From assembly GCA_031316115.1 (NCBI GenBank), contig JALDRC010000005.1, positions 1 through 64,000 of the forward strand: 64,000 nt of DNA, written 5' to 3'. This stretch comes from Nitrososphaeraceae archaeon (GTDB lineage Archaea > Thermoproteota > Nitrososphaeria > Nitrososphaerales > Nitrososphaeraceae). This document shows positions 9,342 through 18,277 of this stretch, piece by piece; position 1 is the stretch's first letter, and the number at the start of each line of letters is the position of its first letter. The translations under genes were made by a program, and so were the position numbers. The notes beneath the pieces are model-generated. The model searched no databases and was not told the origin of the DNA. It was given only the letters and a program-made list of their open reading frames with translations.

Positions 9342-10014
9342 ATCAAACAGTTTAGGTTTTCATCATATATTTGTTAAATCATCTCATGCTTCCAATAATA
9401 ATTCCAATAACAAAAAAAAATCTTACCAAACATATAGTAAATTAACACTTGTATTATTACATGGAACTGGTGGAAATGAAGAAGATCTTCTTCTCATAGG
9501 AAAGGAAATAGAACCTACTGCAGCAATATTAAGTCCAAGAGGTAAAGTTTTAGAAAATGGTATGCCTAGATTCTTTAGAAGACTATCGGAAGGAGTGTTT
9601 GATATTAAAGATCTTAAATTTAGAACTTGTGAGCTTTCAGAATTTATACAAAAAGCTTCTTTACATTATAAATTTGATTTAAACCAAACGATAGCAGTAG
9701 GATTTTCCAATGGAGCCAATATCGCTGCTAGTTTACTCCTACTCCGGCCGAACATACTTCATGGTGCAATACTTTACAGAGCCATGATACCCCTAATTCC
9801 AGATCCTTTGCCTAATCTTTCAGACAAAAAAATTCTATTATCATCTGGTATAAACGATCCCATAGTTTCTAAAACTGAAACGGAACGTCTTTTTAAATTA
9901 CTTTTAAAAACTAATGCAAATGTAATGTTAAAGTGGCAAAATTCAAGTCATAATTTAGTTCAAGAAGATATACTAATTGCAAATAAATGGATTTCAAATC
10001 GTGTTACTTTATAA
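9334..10014 (+). CDS. alpha/beta hydrolase, MhqD-like phospholipase/carboxylesterase (226 aa)
   Basis: This is a serine hydrolase with LLHGTGGNEEDLL (residues 41-53, oxyanion region) and the nucleophile elbow GFSNGAN with S126. D175 (GINDPIVS) and H206 (SSHNLV) complete the triad. It belongs to the YpfH/MhqD carboxylesterase group, often encoded beside MhqO-type dioxygenases. It starts with TTG at 9334, inside the end of the dioxygenase gene, which supports translational coupling. Residues 15-37 form an Asn/Lys/Ser-rich low-complexity stretch, so the mature fold begins at about residue 37. The likely role is hydrolysis of ester or ring-cleavage products; the exact substrate is unknown. Confidence 0.85.
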   Translation: MIKSNSLGFHHIFVKSSHASNNNSNNKKKSYQTYSKLTLVLLHGTGGNEEDLLLIGKEIEPTAAILSPRGKVLENGMPRFFRRLSEGVFDIKDLKFRTCELSEFIQKASLHYKFDLNQTIAVGFSNGANIAASLLLLRPNILHGAILYRAMIPLIPDPLPNLSDKKILLSSGINDPIVSKTETERLFKLLLKTNANVMLKWQNSSHNLVQEDILIANKWISNRVTL

Positions 10015-10456
10015 TATTCAAAATTAATAACATGCAATATCATTCTAGTTTTTTTAACACATATAATATTATTTGTCTCATATGTTCTAATTAAGAATTT
10101 AACTTAGTTTAAACAATTAATATCAGTATACTACTAGGAGATAACATTGATCACCAAAAAAATATTATTTATATAATACAAATAGGTTCAAAATAAATTC
10201 TGTTTTGGAAAAGTTGAATCTGGATATGGTGAGAAATGTGAAGTTGAGATTTGAAAACCATGAATTCTCAGATTATAAAAATATGTTATAGATTTCTATT
10301 AATGTAGAATTTTAATTTCTAGGTAAAAATAAGAATTGGATTTTTATAGAATTACGATTCTTAGAGAACGTTGTTAAACAATATTTATATGAAAATGGAA
10401 AATACTGGTTTTAGTAGAATGATCACTTATATATTGAATCCAGAAATTGAAGAAAT
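10015..10456. other. AT-rich spacer upstream of the Bat-like operon
   Basis: No gene was recognised. The region ends in a tandem duplication that spans the start of the downstream moxR gene and is listed separately. Confidence 0.45.
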
Positions 10457-10494
10457 ATGATGACCGATATATTGAATCCAGAAATTCAAGAGTT
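10419..10494 (+). repeat. 38-bp tandem duplication over the moxR start, creating a short upstream ORF
   Basis: The segment beginning ATGATCAC at 10419 is repeated with a period of 38 bases at 10457 (ATGATGACC). Both copies contain TATTGAATCCAGAAATT. Because 38 is not a multiple of three, the upstream copy is out of frame. It forms a 13-codon reading frame resembling the protein's own N-terminus and ends in TGA at 10458-10460, overlapping the moxR start codons (ATGATGA). This could couple or dampen translation, or be a neutral duplication. Confidence 0.7.
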
Positions 10495-11458
10495 AAATAG
10501 AAAAGCAGAGCAATATTGCCAACTTCTTTCTAATATACACAATGAGATTAGCAAAGTAATTGTAGGTCAAGATAAAATCATTGTCAAATTGATATTGGCA
10601 TTATTGTCAAAGGGTCATGTATTATTAGAGGGAGTTCCAGGTCTTGCCAAAACTTTATTGATAAAGACATTATCCGAATGCATCGACTCCAATTTTGTAA
10701 GATTGCAATTTACTCCAGATTTATTACCCGCAGATATTATTGGAACCAAAATTTATGACCATAATTCTACTTCATTTAGAACAGTAAAAGGACCAATCTT
10801 TTCTCATTTTGTTTTAGCAGATGAAATAAACAGAGCTCCGCCAAAAGTCCAATCCGCATTATTAGAAGCAATGCAAGAAAAACAAGTAACTATACAAGGT
10901 GATACGTTTCCACTCAAGGAGCCATTTTTTGTTATGGCTACTCAAAATCCCCTTGAATCAGAGGGTACCTACAAGCTACCTGAAGCACAAATTGATCGAT
11001 TTATGTTTAAACTCTTGATTTCATACCCTCGAAAAGATGAAGAATCAGAAATTATTCATAGATTTACAGAAGGGATTGATGTTAAAATCCAAGAAATAAT
11101 CTCTACTGATCAATTAATGGAAATTCAAAAATTTAATCACCAAATCTATACCGATCAAAAAATTCGTGACTATGTTGCACAGATTGTTGATGCTACAAGA
11201 CATCCAGAAGATTATGATCTTGACATAGACAACAATATAGAATATGGTGCATCACCTAGGGCTTCTCTCTGGCTAACAGTGGGTGCGAAATCCAATGCAA
11301 TTCTTAATGGTAGGGGATACGTAATTCCACAAGATATTCAAGATATTGCCTATGATGTATTACGCCACAGAATTCTTCTTACCTATGATGCAGAAGCAGA
11401 ATATATTACTACCGATCAGATAATTAAAACCATACTAGAGAAAATACCTGTTCCTTAG
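10457..11458 (+). CDS. MoxR-family AAA+ ATPase (333 aa)
   Basis: This is an AAA+ chaperone-type ATPase of the MoxR (APE2220/MRP) group, which works with VWA-domain proteins in maturing or assembling protein complexes. Walker A is GVPGLAKT at 59-66, Walker B is VLADEINRAPPK at 119-130 with D122 and E123, and sensor 1 is ATQNP at 161-165. The C-terminal lid domain (about 205-333) includes the sensor-2-like GASPRASLW. It is the first gene of a run with DUF58, VWA and Gln-rich membrane proteins, the Bat (aerotolerance)-type arrangement. Two adjacent ATGs (10457, 10460) are possible starts. The client is unknown. Confidence 0.9.
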   Translation: MMTDILNPEIQELNRKAEQYCQLLSNIHNEISKVIVGQDKIIVKLILALLSKGHVLLEGVPGLAKTLLIKTLSECIDSNFVRLQFTPDLLPADIIGTKIYDHNSTSFRTVKGPIFSHFVLADEINRAPPKVQSALLEAMQEKQVTIQGDTFPLKEPFFVMATQNPLESEGTYKLPEAQIDRFMFKLLISYPRKDEESEIIHRFTEGIDVKIQEIISTDQLMEIQKFNHQIYTDQKIRDYVAQIVDATRHPEDYDLDIDNNIEYGASPRASLWLTVGAKSNAILNGRGYVIPQDIQDIAYDVLRHRILLTYDAEAEYITTDQIIKTILEKIPVP

Positions 11459-11488
11459 GTATTTTTACAATCTTCTGGAAGTGATTTT

Positions 11489-12364
11489 TTGCAACAAACA
11501 CAAGAAATTCTAAAACAAATCAAAAAATTAGAAATTTCTACAAAATATCTAGTGAACGAATTGATTACTGGAAATTATCGATCTACATTTAAGGGACAAG
11601 GTATTGAATTTTCAGAAATTAGAGAATATAGAACAGGAGACGATATACGTTCTATAGATTGGAATGTTACTGCTAGATACAATCAACCTTACATTAAAGA
11701 ATTTGTTGAAGAACGAGATCTGCAAGTATATTTTCTTTTAGATATGTCAAGTTCTGGAAGTTTTGGAAATAAAATTCCTAAAAAAAGAAAAGCATTAGAA
11801 ATTGTAGCAAGCTTGATGTTTGCAGCACTGAAGAATAATGATAATATCGGTATTTTTTTATTTACTGAGAAAATTGAAAAATTTATTCCTGCTAGAAAAG
11901 GGAAAAAACATGTCATGCAAATTCTAAGCTCAATCATTTCTTTCAAACCAAAATCAAAGACTACTAACTTGAAAACAACACTCGTTCAAATCACACAAAT
12001 TCTAAAAAAAAGATGTATTTTGTTTATACTTTCGGATTTTTTTGATTCAAATGATTATATAAAACCGTTAAAAATACTGAGGAGAAAACATGATGTCATT
12101 ATCTTAAAAATCTCGGATTTACGTGAGCAAGAAATTCCAAAAATAGGTTTAATAGAGCTTGAGGATGAAGAAACAGGAGAACAGCTTCTTGTAGATACAT
12201 CCGATCCAGTTTTTCAAAAAAAATATACCGAGATTGTATCAAATAATGAGTCACAATTGATTTTAAATCTTACAAAATTGAAAATAGATTTCATAAAGAT
12301 TTTATCTGATGAAAATTACGAGATCCCTTTAAGAAAATTCTTTAAAAAGAGAACTAGGAGATAA
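11489..12364 (+). CDS. DUF58 domain protein (291 aa)
   Basis: This protein contains the DUF58 signature (EIREYRTGDDIRSIDWNVTARYNQPYIKEF split around residues 39-70). A VWA-like half follows, with FLLDMSSSGSFG around residues 88-99 that resembles a MIDAS (D-x-S-x-S). No membrane helix is visible. DUF58 proteins are regularly encoded directly after moxR and before membrane-bound VWA proteins. The gene starts with TTG at 11489, 30 bases after moxR, and ends 4 bases before the next gene. Its role as an adaptor between the ATPase and the VWA components is inferred from this conserved context. Confidence 0.87.
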   Translation: MQQTQEILKQIKKLEISTKYLVNELITGNYRSTFKGQGIEFSEIREYRTGDDIRSIDWNVTARYNQPYIKEFVEERDLQVYFLLDMSSSGSFGNKIPKKRKALEIVASLMFAALKNNDNIGIFLFTEKIEKFIPARKGKKHVMQILSSIISFKPKSKTTNLKTTLVQITQILKKRCILFILSDFFDSNDYIKPLKILRRKHDVIILKISDLREQEIPKIGLIELEDEETGEQLLVDTSDPVFQKKYTEIVSNNESQLILNLTKLKIDFIKILSDENYEIPLRKFFKKRTRR

Positions 12365-12368
12365 CAAT

Positions 12369-13319
12369 TTGGCTGGATTCGATTCTCAGATTGTTTTAAT
12401 TGCACTTCTTGTTATTCCTGGATTGTATTTTCTTTATTATAAAATAATATCTAAAAAGAGAAAGGAAGCGATTAAATTCAGTAATTTAGAATTTGTAAAA
12501 TCTGCAATAGGTAATAAAAGAAAATTACGGAGGGATCTATGGATATTTTGTCTGTCTTTAACAACAATTGGATTGATGATTATAGGCTTTGCTAATCCAC
12601 ACATCCCACTTGAACAAAGTAAAGAGGGAGTAAATGTAGTGCTTGTAATCGATGTTTCAGGTAGTATGCAAGCTACTGATTATGAACCTGATAGATTGGA
12701 GGCAGCAAAAAATTCTGCAAAAATTCTTGTAGAGTCATTACCTCCTAAAGATAATGCAGGAATTGTAATATTTGGGACAGGTGCAACTACTGCAGCATAT
12801 CTGAGTCCAGATAAGGACAAGGTCTTAGAAAAACTCACTAATATTGCGCCAACAAACGGGGAAACGGCTATTGGGGATGGATTAAGTCTTGGAATTGATA
12901 TGGCAACATCTATTCAGAATAAGAAAAAAGTTGTGATTTTACTCAGTGATGGAGTAAGTAATGCAGGAGTAATCTCTCCATCAGAGGCCGTATCTTTTGC
13001 TAAATCAAACAATATTCAAGTTTACACAATTGGACTTGGGTCTGAAGGAAAAACCATTCTTGGTTATGATTTTTTTGGGAGACCGCAATATGCAGAACTT
13101 GACGAAAATACACTCAAAGCAATCGCTGAGCAAACAGGTGGGAAATATTTCAAGTCTGTTGATATCAAAACATTAAATGAGATTTATCAAAATATAAGTA
13201 CTGATATAAAACGAGAAAAAGAAGAAACTAACATTAAAGATTGGTTTTTTGTCTTTGCACTCGGCTTTTTATTTTTACAGATATATTTGAGATATGGCAG
13301 GGGTAGAATAATACAATGA
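12369..13319 (+). CDS. membrane-anchored VWA protein, BatA-like (316 aa)
   Basis: Two N-terminal hydrophobic segments (about 7-24 and 57-75) anchor the protein. A von Willebrand A domain follows with a complete MIDAS: D95-V-S-G-S99, T of GETAIGDG and D of LLSDGVSNAG. A third membrane helix lies near residues 291-308. The membrane-VWA-membrane layout is that of BatA/BatB proteins. The start codon is TTG at 12369. The 3' end overlaps the next start by four bases (ATGA at 13316-13319), which indicates co-translation. It probably forms a membrane complex with the Gln-rich partner downstream and is acted on by the MoxR ATPase. Confidence 0.88.
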   Translation: MAGFDSQIVLIALLVIPGLYFLYYKIISKKRKEAIKFSNLEFVKSAIGNKRKLRRDLWIFCLSLTTIGLMIIGFANPHIPLEQSKEGVNVVLVIDVSGSMQATDYEPDRLEAAKNSAKILVESLPPKDNAGIVIFGTGATTAAYLSPDKDKVLEKLTNIAPTNGETAIGDGLSLGIDMATSIQNKKKVVILLSDGVSNAGVISPSEAVSFAKSNNIQVYTIGLGSEGKTILGYDFFGRPQYAELDENTLKAIAEQTGGKYFKSVDIKTLNEIYQNISTDIKREKEETNIKDWFFVFALGFLFLQIYLRYGRGRIIQ

Positions 13320-14950
13320 AAATAATTGGTATTTTATTCTTATTCATCTTTTTAGTTTCCCTTCAAGTTGTTGATGCACAAGATATTTTGTTCTCATCTG
13401 AAAAAACTGAATATTATTTTAATATTGGTGAAGAGGCTATAATACCAATTGAAATAAACAATACTTATGGAAAACAGATTTCTGGCATCTTACAATATAC
13501 TATGACACAACAAATCAACCAAGGAAATGTTCAATTCTCAAATTCTAATACAGAAGCAAAATCCCTTGTATTAAACGAAGAATCCCAAAAAATTACTTTG
13601 GATTTAGGTACGTCTGATAATCCTTCTGATTTAATCATGAATCTAAATTTCAATTATAATGAAAACGGAGATCGAACTGTTCCACTAGGCCCTATAATAA
13701 TTCATTTTGTATCAGATGATTCTCAAAAAAATAATCAACAAAATAAATTACAAAGCTCTTCTCAACCAAACACACAGTCTCAGCAACAAGATTTCTTTTC
13801 CCAACAAGAACAACAAATGCAACAAAGGCTAGATGAACTACTTGCCAATCCAGAAGATTTCTTTTCCCAACAAGAACAACAAATGCAACAAAGGCTAGAT
13901 GAACTACTTGCCAATCAACAAAACCCTTTACAAAATCAGCAACAACGGCTTCAAAATAACCAGTTATCTCAAGATAGCAACGCATTAAAGCAACAGATAC
14001 AGAAACAGTTACAGCAAGATGAACAAATAAAAAAAGAGTTTGAAAAGAAAGTATTATCTAATGATGATTTTCGTAATAGACATCAATATCTTTTAAAGAA
14101 TGGTTATAACGTAACTAATGGTAGTTTTAATCCCATCTCTAATGATACTGGCAGTTTTGATATAAGATACAACAATACCAATGGAAAATGGGCTACGTTA
14201 CAAGGAAATATGAAAGATGGAACAATAACTGATCTCAAACAACAGACACAAGAACAACAAGAAAAACTTTTGGAAAAATTAAAGCAAAATAAACAATTTC
14301 AACAATTCCATAATCAGTTAGTTACAGAAGGATTTTCTCAAAATGATGTTAATTTTCGATCTAATGAAAATGAAACTGATATAAGACTTCAATATGAGAA
14401 TCAAAAACATGATAACGCAACAATTACAGCAAATTTTGAAAATGATGAGATTAAGAATGTTACATTAGAAGATAATAGTTCTAACACCTATGATCTAATC
14501 CTTTTATTAATATCTGTGATAGTTATTGTATCTGCAATTTCTATTTATTTTGTAATAAAAAAATTCAAGAAAAAAACATTTACTGTTATCAATGATTCAT
14601 CTCCAATTCCAAAATTAAAATCCTATGAATACCTTACTGAATCAAAAAAACTAATATCGCAAGCTCAACAGTATCATGATAAAGGAGAGTACAAGGAAGC
14701 TTTTGGAATTGCAGGAAAAGCAATTAGATTATTTTTGAGTTACGATGCCGGTTTTAAAAGAGAAACAACCAGTGAGGAATTAATAAGATTAATACAAAAA
14801 CATAATTACCCTATAGAGACTATTAGAGAATGCTTGAAAATTATTGATTTAGTAGAATTTGCTAAATCTAATACGACCCCGGATGATTTTAAAAAAATTA
14901 TATCACTTTTTAACAAGTTATCAAATAAACAAAACATCAATAAAACTTAA
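13316..14950 (+). CDS. secreted/membrane Gln-rich protein, BatD-like position (544 aa)
   Basis: An N-terminal signal sequence (residues 1-21, ending VVDA) is followed by a beta-rich extracellular region (about 24-135). Next come a Gln/Asn-rich linker (about 140-240), a further globular part, a transmembrane helix at about 392-413, and a cytoplasmic alpha-helical domain (about 430-540, SQAQQYHDKGEYKEAFGIAGKAI) like the tail of BatD/DUF4129-type proteins. The linker contains two identical 21-residue units encoded by a 63-base exact repeat. It overlaps the BatA-like gene by four bases. I infer it is the extracytoplasmic partner of the VWA protein, although the sequence itself is not a confident BatD match. 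Confidence 0.7.
   Translation: MKIIGILFLFIFLVSLQVVDAQDILFSSEKTEYYFNIGEEAIIPIEINNTYGKQISGILQYTMTQQINQGNVQFSNSNTEAKSLVLNEESQKITLDLGTSDNPSDLIMNLNFNYNENGDRTVPLGPIIIHFVSDDSQKNNQQNKLQSSSQPNTQSQQQDFFSQQEQQMQQRLDELLANPEDFFSQQEQQMQQRLDELLANQQNPLQNQQQRLQNNQLSQDSNALKQQIQKQLQQDEQIKKEFEKKVLSNDDFRNRHQYLLKNGYNVTNGSFNPISNDTGSFDIRYNNTNGKWATLQGNMKDGTITDLKQQTQEQQEKLLEKLKQNKQFQQFHNQLVTEGFSQNDVNFRSNENETDIRLQYENQKHDNATITANFENDEIKNVTLEDNSSNTYDLILLLISVIVIVSAISIYFVIKKFKKKTFTVINDSSPIPKLKSYEYLTESKKLISQAQQYHDKGEYKEAFGIAGKAIRLFLSYDAGFKRETTSEELIRLIQKHNYPIETIRECLKIIDLVEFAKSNTTPDDFKKIISLFNKLSNKQNINKT
13788..13916 (+). repeat. 63-bp exact tandem repeat coding Gln-rich units
   Basis: Positions 13788-13850 and 13854-13916 are identical, with a period of 66 bases. 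The repeat encodes FFSQQEQQMQQRLDELLAN twice. The perfect identity at the DNA level indicates a recent slippage or duplication event within the Gln-rich linker, which keeps the reading frame. Confidence 0.95.
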
Positions 14951-15508
14951 AACTCGGCTTTTCCAAGATAGTATCAAGATCATCATAAAATCAAAAAATG
15001 AGAATTATGCATAAATAATTTGGTTTAGTGTGGCTTGTACAACTTTTGTTTTCTTTGATTCTCAGCATTTTTCAGGACTTATTTTCTATCAATTTATCAA
15101 ACTATCTTTAGATTTCATTTCAACTGTCTTTGATGAATAGCTTGCTTTTCCCTTAAATAGCATCTGGATTCTAGAATATATCACACAAAGAATAGACATC
15201 TTTTCATAATAATTAACTGATAAAAGTAAGCGATATAGCAATTTGAATTTAGGTTTAAATAAAGATCTCAAAGGTAAAAACTACTATTTTATCGAATTTA
15301 GTTGGATACATTTTTTAGAGTCTAAAAATATATTAACTAACTACAAAATCTCTATTTAACAATATAGACTAAATTGTCATACTTAAAATTTCAAATCATT
15401 AGTAATGCTATCAGCTAGTTTCACTACAACTTCCAAAGGAAAACAAGTAATGCAAAGTTTCAGTAATATTTTAAGAATATTTATTAATGTTCACAAATAA
15501 TTCGTAAT
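14951..15508. other. AT-rich spacer
   Basis: Nothing was recognised. A minus-strand frame at 15089-15271 has no domain and was not accepted. Confidence 0.45.
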
Positions 15509-16471
15509 ATGAAATTTAATTTACTATTTTCTTTAAAATATACTAGATTAATATTGTTTGCAAGTACTGTTTTGGCTTGTCTATTTTCTATTTCGATTGC
15601 CGATATAGACTACATTCAGGCTGCGACTGAAAAAGAGTATGATTTGCAAGAGATAAAGGATGGAGTATACATTCTATCTGCAAATGGATACAACGTCATG
15701 TTTTTGACAACTGGAGAGGGTATTATTGTAGTTGATGCTCCACCAAGCATAGGTGATAAAATCTTCAAAGCTATATCAGAGGTCACTAACGAACCTATAA
15801 AATATCTTATTTATAGTCATGCACACAGAGATCACATAGGAGCTGCACATCTTTTTCAACCATTTATCCAAATAATAGCAGAAAAGAATACTGGAGATAT
15901 TTTAAAAGCAGTTAATGATCCTGAAAGACCTATTCCAACAACAACATTTATAGACAATACCACTCTGACAGTAGGAGATAAAACATTACAATTGACATAT
16001 CCAGGACAGTATCATCAAAGAGGTGACATTTTCATATACGTTCCAGATCAAAAAATCATAATGGTAGTTGATCAACTTACTCCAGGTGAAGTACCATGGA
16101 AACATCTTGCTGCTACGCCAGAAGTACCTGCATTGATGAGATCGTATGATCAAGTTTTAGAATATGACTTTGATGTGTACGTACCTGGACATGGTAATAC
16201 GGGTACAAAAAAAGATGTCAATATACAAAAAGAATATGTATCTGATCTAAAAAATAATGCACAATTAGCCATAAATAATGTTAATTTCACTGAGGTAACC
16301 AAAAATGTAGATAGACAAAATAATGCTGCTATTACAGAAGCATATTTTGATGCATTAACAAATGCATGTGTAGAAAAAACAGAAGAAAAGTGGAAAGGTA
16401 AATTACATGGTGTTGGGGTTTGGACAGATGAACATTGCGAAAAAATGATTCAAAGTGTAAGAGTAGATTGA
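15509..16471 (+). CDS. secreted metallo-beta-lactamase-fold hydrolase (320 aa)
   Basis: An N-terminal hydrophobic segment (residues ~12-38) looks like a signal peptide or anchor, so the enzyme acts outside the cytoplasm. The MBL zinc motif is H104-A-H106-R-D108-H109, followed by H169 (GQYHQRGD), an Asp in MVVDQLTPGE and a final His in YVPGHGNTG. This is the full ligand set of a two-metal MBL-fold enzyme. The layout resembles secreted MBL hydrolases related to class B lactamases and quinoprotein-relay hydrolases. The substrate is unknown and the gene stands alone. The C-terminal 60 residues contain two Cys (ACVEKTEEKW and DEHCEK) that could form a disulphide. Confidence 0.83.
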   Translation: MKFNLLFSLKYTRLILFASTVLACLFSISIADIDYIQAATEKEYDLQEIKDGVYILSANGYNVMFLTTGEGIIVVDAPPSIGDKIFKAISEVTNEPIKYLIYSHAHRDHIGAAHLFQPFIQIIAEKNTGDILKAVNDPERPIPTTTFIDNTTLTVGDKTLQLTYPGQYHQRGDIFIYVPDQKIIMVVDQLTPGEVPWKHLAATPEVPALMRSYDQVLEYDFDVYVPGHGNTGTKKDVNIQKEYVSDLKNNAQLAINNVNFTEVTKNVDRQNNAAITEAYFDALTNACVEKTEEKWKGKLHGVGVWTDEHCEKMIQSVRVD

Positions 16472-17257
16472 TTAAATAAAATTGTAGAAATCCTCAATTT
16501 TATAATAAAGTGAAATTAACAACATTGAGATGAGATAGTATTCAATTAAGTTATTGTACTATTAACTTTCCAATTATCAGTGATGTATTTTATTTTATCA
16601 AACAGGATATTACTATTTAATTGGATTGATTTAATTAAAAATAATGGTCGTAGAATTTTCCTATGTTTTCTATGTGATTTACCTTCATCTAACAATAGAC
16701 CATTCCCTAAAAATGGTAAGTCTGCTGCTATTGTTTTATAAAATAATTTGTTTTTCTTGTCAAAATTTGTTCTATATGGATTGAATTACTTAATATCTAC
16801 ATCATTTTGTTTTAAATTTATGTAAATTATATTTCCATATTTTTTGTATCACGAATATTAGAGAATTGAAATGAGTGTCATTAACTGTCCATAAATTCAA
16901 AAATAGAAATTAGACTCCATGGTGAAAGTTGTTGTCTGTTATTATTTGTCAATAATATATTTAAAATAATAATATAACTTTATAAAAATTTTTTTTTATA
17001 ATGAGTTTTGTTAATGAGATCTGATTATGTATTAATCCTAATAGTTTATTGGCTAATCCACTTGTGACTTTGAATATAATTAGATTTCAGATTCTTGGAG
17101 TGTAACTAATACTCTTATTTATACAAATCTTTATGCGTCAAATTTTGAAGTAAAGAAGCAAAGAGTGTAGAAAAGCCAATTGTGAAAGCCTCAGAACACT
17201 TTGCGTCAAATTTTTATGTTAGATATTTGTGACATAAAAATATAGAGAAAAAGTAGA
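16472..17257. other. spacer before the aldo/keto reductase gene
   Basis: No gene was found. The last 130 bases carry a spaced direct repeat, listed separately. Confidence 0.45.
17134..17214 (+). promoter_or_regulatory. spaced direct repeat, possible operator
   Basis: TGCGTCAAATTTT occurs at 17134-17146 and again at 17202-17214, 68 bases apart, in the DNA just before the aldo/keto reductase start at 17258. A 13-base exact repeat containing GCGTC is unlikely by chance in this AT-rich spacer. It may be a pair of regulator-binding sites; the regulator is unknown. Confidence 0.4.
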
Positions 17258-18277
17258 ATGAATGATATGATTAAAAGATCTTACCAATTAGCTCCTGATT
17301 TGACGATATACAGAATGGTCAATGGTATGTGGCAGGTTGCAGGCGGACATGGATATATCGACCATGAATTGGCAATAGCAGATATGATGAGATATCATGA
17401 TGCTGGATTTACGAGTTGGGATCTAGCAGATATTTATGGTCCAGCAGAAGATGTTATTGGTCAGTTCCGGCACGAAGTATTAAGATTAAAAGGAGAAGAA
17501 GAACTCAAAAGAATTCAGGCATTAACAAAATGGGTTCCACATCCAGGAAGGATTACACGTTCCATGGTTAATGAAAATATACAAAGATCCCTTCGCAGGA
17601 TGAATGTTGACTCTATTGATTTACTTCAATTCCACTGGTGGGATTATAACAATCCGTATTACATGGATGCTCTCAAATACCTATCTGACATTCGCGATGA
17701 AGGAGTAATAAAGCACATAGGCCTTACAAATTTTGATACTGAACATATACAGATCATAATAGATTCAGATATAAGAGTTGTATCCAATCAAGTTCAGTAT
17801 TCAATTATAGACCGTAGGCCTGAAATGAAGATGATACCTTTTTGCTTGGAACATAATATCAGTATTTTGGCTTATGGAAGCATTTGTGGAGGACTTTTGT
17901 CAGACCGCTATCTAGGAAGAACACAACCACCATCCATAGCTGAGTTGAATACATCAAGCTTACGAAAGTACAGAAAAATGATAGAGGCATGGGGAGGATG
18001 GAATTTGTTTCAAGAGCTCTTATCAACTCTAAATGGAATAGCACAAAAATACAAAGTAAGCATTGCAAATGTAGCAACACGATACATACTTGACAAAGCA
18101 GGAGTAGCAGGCGTTATAATAGGAGTTAGACTTGGAATAACTGATCATAGAAACAATAATGCACAGATCTTCAACTTTAGTTTGGATAAGTCAGATTATT
18201 ATGATATAGATGCTGTATGTAAAAAGTCAAATGATTTGTTTGAGGTAATTGGAGATTGCGGAGATGAATATAGATGA
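17258..18277 (+). CDS. aldo/keto reductase (339 aa)
   Basis: This is an NAD(P)H-dependent oxidoreductase with a TIM barrel. The catalytic tetrad is complete: D55 (SWDLADIYG), Y60, K91 (ALTKWVP) and H126 (LLQFHWWDY). The C-terminal cofactor region follows (VAGVIIGVRLG, then DHRNNNAQIF). Length is usual for the family. The reaction reduces a carbonyl, or the reverse; the substrate is not evident. The gene is single, with a repeated motif upstream that may mark specific regulation. In-frame ATGs lie at 17258 and at codon 4, and either could be used. Confidence 0.88.
   Translation: MNDMIKRSYQLAPDLTIYRMVNGMWQVAGGHGYIDHELAIADMMRYHDAGFTSWDLADIYGPAEDVIGQFRHEVLRLKGEEELKRIQALTKWVPHPGRITRSMVNENIQRSLRRMNVDSIDLLQFHWWDYNNPYYMDALKYLSDIRDEGVIKHIGLTNFDTEHIQIIIDSDIRVVSNQVQYSIIDRRPEMKMIPFCLEHNISILAYGSICGGLLSDRYLGRTQPPSIAELNTSSLRKYRKMIEAWGGWNLFQELLSTLNGIAQKYKVSIANVATRYILDKAGVAGVIIGVRLGITDHRNNNAQIFNFSLDKSDYYDIDAVCKKSNDLFEVIGDCGDEYR

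Noticed and set aside
13692-13985. Minus-strand frame with an internal repeat
   Set aside because: Antisense shadow of the Gln-rich repeat of the 544-residue protein.
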